Shown one piece after another: positions 30,723 through 34,988 of a stretch of 34,988 nt of DNA. Under the pieces are notes generated by a model. It was given only the letters and a program-made list of their open reading frames with translations. It had not been told where the DNA came from and did not search any database. Positions within the stretch are counted from its first letter, which is position 1. Every line of letters begins with the position of its first letter. The position numbers and the translations under genes are program-made. Source of the DNA: an uncultured Clostridia bacterium (lineage in GTDB: Bacteria > Bacillota > Clostridia > UBA1381); NCBI GenBank assembly GCA_934454035.1, contig CAKSFY010000011.1, positions 1-34,988 on the forward strand, in the 5' to 3' direction.

Positions 30723-32669
30723 ATGAGAGATTTTATTGATGAAAAAGTTCGCCTGACTTGCGAAAGGCTGTGGAAACTTTCACAAAAGACAATTTATGAA
30801 ATTCCGAAGATGAAATATATACCGTGTGGGTATAAATCCGGCAATCCGATACCAATGCCGGATGAAACCTGGCACGAGTTTGAACGAGGTGATTTTCTTA
30901 TTGGTGCGGACAAACACTTTTGGTTTTATACTGAATTTAAAACCCCGTCTGCCGAAAAAGATAAGGAAGTTGTATTTGAGCTTAAAACAAGTAATGAGGG
31001 CGAATGGGATGCAACCAATCCTCAGATTATATTGTATTTAAATGGTGAAATTGTATCCGGAATGGATATAAACCACAGACGTATCTTTCTAAAACCGGAA
31101 ACGGAATATAAAGCATTGATGTATTTATATACAGGCAGAATGGAAGGCCGCATAGATTTTATTGCAGATTTGAAACTAATTGATTTAAAAATACAGAAAC
31201 TATATTATGATATGCAAGTTCCTTATGAAGCTGCAATATGCTATGGCAAAAAGGAATATCCGTTTATTCGCAGCATGAAGCACCTTGAGCAGGCGTGCAA
31301 TATGATTAACTTTTCAAGGGAAACTGACAGCGAAGAATTTATTCACGGGATAGAAGCCGCTGATGAGTATATGGTAAGGGAATATTATGAAAAAGTATGC
31401 GGAAACTCTGAGGCGGTTGTAAGTCTTATCGGTCATACTCATATAGATGTGGCATGGCTTTGGACTCTGGATCAAACAAGAGAAAAAGTGCAGAGAACAT
31501 TTTCAACCGCATTATCTTTAATGGACAGATATCCCGAGTATGTTTTTATGTCATCACAGCCTCAGCTTTATGAGTATTTGAAGGAGGAGGCTCCGGAGCT
31601 TTATGAGAAAGTAAAACAGAGAGTTGTGGCTTGAGGCGGACTGCAATTTATGCTCCGGCGAAAGTCTTGTCAGGCAGATACTGAAAATATGAATATATCA
31701 TCTATATATGACAAAGATTGTGACCGTGAGATAATAAAGGAACATGAAAGTGCAAACCGTCTTCAGGTATTTGAAGACAGACCATTCCATGATGATAACT
31801 GGGAAGTGACTGATTTTTATCAGGACAAAATGGAAGAGATAAATTCATTTGTAAGCGTTAATACAATAAAAGGCTTAGGTTATGGCGGTTTCAGAGTTAC
31901 CAGGGAGTATAATAAGTCAAAGATTGTTCAGGATATTGTTGTATATTCGGAGGATAGAAGAATAGATTTTAAAACTTTTGCAGATTGGCACGAAAATCAT
32001 GTTCTTCTGAAAGCTTCTTTCCCGACCGACATTCATTCAACAAAAGCAACATATGAAATTCAGTTCGGAAATGTTGAACGGAATACGCATAAAAATACAA
32101 GCTGGGATGCAGCAAAATTTGAGGTTTGTGCGCAGAAATGGGCAGATATTTCAGAAGAAGGATACGGAGTAAGTATTCTTAATAATTGCAAATACGGATA
32201 TAGTGCCGAGGGCAGTGAAATAAAACTTACACTGATTAAGTGCGGTACATTTCCGAATACGGAAGCGGATCAGGGTGAGCATAGCTTTACTTATACGCTT
32301 TTGCCTCATAAAGACGGTTACAGACAGGGTAAAACTATTGAAGAGGCATATCTTTTGAACAGACCGCTTGAAACCGCATATGCAAGAGGAAAGGGAACCC
32401 TTGCGGAAAGTTTTAGCTTTGCAGCATGTGATTCGCCTAATATTGTAATTGAGACTGTTAAACGTGCCGAAGACGGCAGAGGGTTTATCATAAGGCTGTA
32501 TGATGCGTGGGACAAAAAATCTAAACCGGTAATTAAGTTTGGACTTCCGATAAAAAAGATTAGCCTATGTGATATGATGGAAAATGATCTGGCAGAACTT
32601 GGGGAAGGCGATGAACTTTGCCTGAAAGTTAATAATTTTGAAATCGTGACATTAAGAATAGAACTGTAA
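30723..32669 (+). pseudogene. Broken GH38 alpha-mannosidase, most of the catalytic domain deleted
   Basis: The first 303 codons (to a TGA at 31632-31634) are the N-terminal domain and start of the catalytic domain of a MAN2C1-type GH38 enzyme, with the Zn motif GHTHIDVAWLW and SSQPQLYEYL. Around 31625 about a dozen codons are missing and the frame changes: WLEADCNLCSGESLVRQIL, holding the nucleophile Asp, continues in the +1 frame from 31627. Near 31683 the sequence jumps again, losing roughly 350-400 codons with the rest of the active site (including the NQFHD zinc histidine), and returns to the original frame at ISSIYDKDCDRE. The C-terminal beta-domain then runs intact to 32669 (ATYEIQFG, NTSWDAAKFEV, LNNCKYGYS). 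Full-length relatives have about 1,000 residues. No active enzyme can be made. Confidence 0.92.
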
Positions 32670-32719
32670 ACCAAATTACTTTACACATATATTTATCTGT
32701 AAAGTAATTTGGTTTACAG
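32664..32719 (+). other. Perfect 22-bp hairpin at the end of the mannosidase gene
   Basis: Positions 32664-32685 and 32698-32719 are perfectly complementary around a 12-base A/T-rich loop. The stop codon is inside the left arm. No T run follows, so it is not a classical terminator; it may protect the 3' end or be a protein-binding site. Confidence 0.75.
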
Positions 32720-32742
32720 ACAAATAGTGAAAATAACGGATT

Positions 32743-32800
32743 AAGCGCAATATAACTTAAAAGCACATTGTCTTTATGAGTTATATTGCGCTTTTTTTGT
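32743..32800 (+). terminator. Intrinsic terminator downstream of the mannosidase locus
   Basis: A 15-bp perfect stem (32743-32757 with 32779-32793), a loop of about 20 bases and a tail of TTTTTT. Confidence 0.85.
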
Positions 32801-32814
32801 TTATGTTATATTTA

Positions 32815-32830
32815 TTGGCATAAATGCCAA
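32815..32830. promoter_or_regulatory. Dyad TTGGCAT-AA-ATGCCAA
   Basis: A perfect 7-bp inverted repeat with two spacer bases, 65 bases upstream of the -35 box of the SLH-protein promoter. Possible regulator site; the regulator is not recognised. Confidence 0.45.
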
Positions 32831-32895
32831 AAAAATGCTTGATTTCTGCATTATTGCTTTTTCATGCCCAATTATTGCATTTTTTGAGATAACAA

Positions 32896-32924
32896 TTGAC
32901 ATTCATATTTGATTGATATACAAT
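32896..32924 (+). promoter_or_regulatory. Promoter of the SLH-protein genes
   Basis: TTGACA (32896-32901), 17 bases, TACAAT (32919-32924). The start codon is 190 bases downstream, so the mRNA has a long leader. Confidence 0.8.
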
Positions 32925-32930
32925 AAGCAT

Positions 32931-33114
32931 AAAGGATATAGTTTCAACGTGACATAATTTGTCATAACGGACAATATTCCGAGTGCTTGAACGGTTTTAA
33001 TTAAAGCACATTTGAGAGATATTAAATGGTTATCTCCGAAGGTAAACGCAGACTTGGCTGAATTGTGCGCTTTTGTTTGCAAAAACTATATAACACGAAA
33101 GGATAGGAAAATCA
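32931..33114 (+). ncRNA. Structured 5' leader (about 180 nt) of the SLH-protein mRNA
   Basis: From the expected transcription start to the ATG no gene is seen. Four successive short hairpins can be drawn: 32950-32964 (TGACA/TGTCA), 32968-32981 (CGGA/TCCG), 32983-33009 (GTGCTT/AAGCAC) and 33016-33036 (GAGATA/TATCTC). I compared the sequence by memory with c-di-GMP-I and -II, c-di-AMP, SAM and fluoride riboswitches and found no match. It could stabilise a highly expressed surface-protein mRNA or be an unrecognised regulatory RNA. Confidence 0.4.
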
Positions 33115-34773
33115 ATGAAAAAAGCCTTATCATTATTATTGATTGCAGGATTGCTGTCAGCGCAGGCAGTATACGCAAAAGATATTGAAATCAGCAGCAA
33201 TAATAAAAAAATTACTGTAACTGCGCAGCTGGAACCGTCATCATACGGCTTCATGATTGCCGCAAAGCAAGGAGAGGATATCAACAACAATAATAATGTT
33301 TTTGCGGTTTTGGAACAACAATCCGATGAAAACGGAAATGTCATCTTTTCATTTGATATGCCGCAGGAACGAAATGGGCAGGCAACTGACGGAATTTATG
33401 ATGTTTTTGTAAAACAAAACGGGAAAAACGTTTTAAGTGATAGTTTTGCATATGCTACGGAACAGAGTAAAAGTAATTTGATTTCTCAGCTTAAAAATGC
33501 ACAGGATGCCGCAACAGTAAAAGAAATTATGTTAAACGCTGACAATCTTATAGCACTCAAAGCGTTAAAAATCGGCGCGGAAGCATATTCGGCATTAAAT
33601 GAAGCAAATCAAACAGTTGCGGCAGAGGGATTTGTAACGGCAAAGAGTGCGTCAATGTCTGACAGTGAAATATGCGATGCTATAAATCATATAACGGCGC
33701 TTTGGGGGATTAATTCCGACTCCGGTAATGTTCAGCTTTATATTGCAGCTGCAAACTTTACCGATGGAGAAACCTACTATGAAAGTATTTCAGATCTGAC
33801 ATTAATCAGTGAAATTAATGAATACATACTTGCAAATCGTACTTATGCAGATACAACTGCCTTGGAATTGGCATATAAACAGGTAAATGCACTTTATAAA
33901 ATAAACAATGCAAAATTTGACCAGATGGACACGTTGCTTGCAAAGTACAGCACTGTTTTAAACCTTGATAATGATTCAAACTATGCATCATATAAAAATG
34001 CTGCAAACAAATCGGAAATAAATAAAGCATTGCTTAATTTAATAAAGAAATCAATGCCTAAGACTACCGCTCAGCTTTCATCTTATATTATGCAGGCGGT
34101 TAAGTCGGCAGGCAGCAGCTCGGGCGGAAACTCCGGCGGCGGAAGTTCCGGCGGAGGCAGCGGCAGCAAATCCGATTCAAAAACAAATACCGCAATTACA
34201 ATTCCGACTGCCCCTGCAGAAGAGGTTAAACCTGTATTTGACGATATTGCGGATTATGCTTGGGCAACAAAAGCCGTTACTGCATTGGCAAAAGCAAATG
34301 TAATTTCCGGAGACGGAACCGGGAATTTTGACGGTAATAAGGAAATGACCAGAGAAGAATTCGTTACAATGCTTGTTAAGGCTGCCGGTGTGTATGACCC
34401 GGTTGCAGTATGTTACCACTTTAATGATGTATCGGAAGACGATTGGTATTACCATGCTGTCGGCAGTGCATTCAGCAGAAAGCTTGTAAGCGGAGTTGAA
34501 GAAAACCTGTTCGGCGTAGGCAGAAAGCTTATAAGGCAGGATATGATGGTGCTTGCATACAGAGCTGCAGCAGATAAATTGCCTGCTTATTCAAAAGACA
34601 GAAAGCTTTTTGCGGATGACGGAGATATTTCAAATTATGCAAAAGAAGCCGTGTATGAGCTTTATATGCGTGGTGTTGTAAGCGGCATGGGAGAAAACCA
34701 AATCATGCCTAAAGCAAATGTTACAAAGGCGCAGGGCGCACAAATTATATACGGTTTGTTTTACAATAATTAA
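33115..34773 (+). CDS. Secreted SLH-domain surface protein
   Basis: A 552-residue exported protein. The signal peptide ends near MKKALSLLLIAGLLSAQAVYA. Residues 22-330 form an ectodomain without a recognised family: first a short beta-rich part with ITVTAQLEPSSYGFMIAAK, then a long helical part rich in Ala, Asn and Asp. A Gly/Ser linker (about 332-353) separates it from three C-terminal SLH repeats (about 375-552: FDDIADYAWATKAVTALAKA, FNDVSEDDWYYHAVGSAFSR, FADDGDISNYAKEAVYELYM), which would anchor it to pyruvylated wall polymer. The N-terminal part may be a structural or adhesive surface domain. AAAGGATAGG precedes the ATG. Another SLH-type gene follows after 12 bases. Confidence 0.88.
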   Translation: MKKALSLLLIAGLLSAQAVYAKDIEISSNNKKITVTAQLEPSSYGFMIAAKQGEDINNNNNVFAVLEQQSDENGNVIFSFDMPQERNGQATDGIYDVFVKQNGKNVLSDSFAYATEQSKSNLISQLKNAQDAATVKEIMLNADNLIALKALKIGAEAYSALNEANQTVAAEGFVTAKSASMSDSEICDAINHITALWGINSDSGNVQLYIAAANFTDGETYYESISDLTLISEINEYILANRTYADTTALELAYKQVNALYKINNAKFDQMDTLLAKYSTVLNLDNDSNYASYKNAANKSEINKALLNLIKKSMPKTTAQLSSYIMQAVKSAGSSSGGNSGGGSSGGGSGSKSDSKTNTAITIPTAPAEEVKPVFDDIADYAWATKAVTALAKANVISGDGTGNFDGNKEMTREEFVTMLVKAAGVYDPVAVCYHFNDVSEDDWYYHAVGSAFSRKLVSGVEENLFGVGRKLIRQDMMVLAYRAAADKLPAYSKDRKLFADDGDISNYAKEAVYELYMRGVVSGMGENQIMPKANVTKAQGAQIIYGLFYNN

Positions 34774-34785
34774 AGGAGATGAGCA

Positions 34786-34988
34786 ATGAATATGAAAAAA
34801 ATAATTGCACTTATTTGCACAGCTGCACTTACAATCGGTTCGATAACAGTTCCGGGTGTTTCGGCAGCACCTGCGGATAATACGGATGAAATTCAGCTTT
34901 TGAAAGGCTTGGGCATTATTGATGTGGTTAATATGAGTTATTACAGCTTTGTTAACCGGGGTCCGTTTGTTGAAGCAATTTCAAAATT
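34786..34988 (+). CDS. Secreted protein, probable SLH domain (partial, cut by window end)
   Basis: The first 67 codons of a further exported protein. AAAGGAGATG is six bases before the ATG. A signal peptide (KKIIALICTAALTIGSITV, cleavage near SAAPA) is followed by EIQLLKGLGIIDV and FVNRGPFVEAI, which resemble the start of an SLH repeat (xLxxLGIIxG, then the TRxEFVxxI position). It is coupled to the preceding SLH-protein gene and probably belongs to the same surface-protein operon. Total length and other domains are not visible. Confidence 0.7.
   Translation, partial: MNMKKIIALICTAALTIGSITVPGVSAAPADNTDEIQLLKGLGIIDVVNMSYYSFVNRGPFVEAISK

Noticed and set aside
31650..31680. Independent gene starting at 31650
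   Set aside because: Its first ten residues are a frame shadow of CNLCSGESLVRQIL; only the part after about 31684 is real mannosidase sequence.
32931..33114. c-di-GMP or c-di-AMP riboswitch in the SLH leader
   Set aside because: Short pieces such as CCGAAGGTAAACGCAG looked suggestive, but conserved core elements of those riboswitches are not present in order.

Overview
The window is low-GC, densely coded DNA that looks like a Gram-positive anaerobe of the class Clostridia. The evidence is a group-B-type [FeFe] hydrogenase, a Rex redox repressor, a YtxC-like sporulation protein, three secreted proteins with S-layer-homology (SLH) character, strong AGGAGG ribosome binding sites and many near-consensus sigma-A promoters (TTGACA-N17-TATAAT). 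The genus cannot be told from the sequence. I saw no tRNA, rRNA, CRISPR array, insertion sequence or phage gene.

Layout. 1-6133 (+): a redox cluster with the 3' end of a PyrK-like FAD/NAD/2Fe-2S reductase, a fumarate-reductase-like Fe-S subunit and flavoprotein, an AspT/SucE-family carrier, rex, a NuoE-like [2Fe-2S] protein and an [FeFe] hydrogenase. It reads as one NADH-disposal module: reduce fumarate, export succinate, evolve or use H2, sense NADH. 6181-8877 (-): an SDR oxidoreductase, an ImmA/IrrE-type protease with its XRE repressor (promoter overlapped by a dyad), and an AraC regulator. 8986-10766 (+): a divergent sugar isomerase/epimerase and Gfo/Idh/MocA dehydrogenase pair. 10879-14777: obgE, an M20 amidohydrolase, a DUF6873-like protein and ytxC. 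14915-18695: secG, then an SLH-glucosaminidase, an ABC-F protein and dtd. 18809-20185: an orphan solute-binding lipoprotein. 20219-22287 (-): a CpXC protein and gdhA. 22408-24191 (-): a three-gene lipid operon (CDP-alcohol phosphatidyltransferase, CrtO-like acyltransferase, PAP2). 24380-26535: a MATE exporter, a duplicated dyad and an alpha/beta hydrolase. 26652-28480: csoR, two CsoR-type operators, a broken P1B ATPase and a small membrane protein. 28623-30521: a methyltransferase, Ogt and an HD-domain protein. 30723-32669: a broken GH38 alpha-mannosidase. 32670-33114: a non-coding stretch with terminator, dyad, promoter and structured leader. 33115-34988: two SLH-type secreted proteins, the second cut by the window end.

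The most unusual points are the compact fumarate/H2/Rex module, whose flavoprotein lacks the FAD-linking histidine, and two genes only 2.4 kb apart (P1B ATPase and GH38 mannosidase). Each of those two has lost its catalytic core through internal deletions plus a second frame-changing lesion, although promoter and operators remain intact. Whether these are real decay or assembly collapses cannot be decided from the sequence alone.
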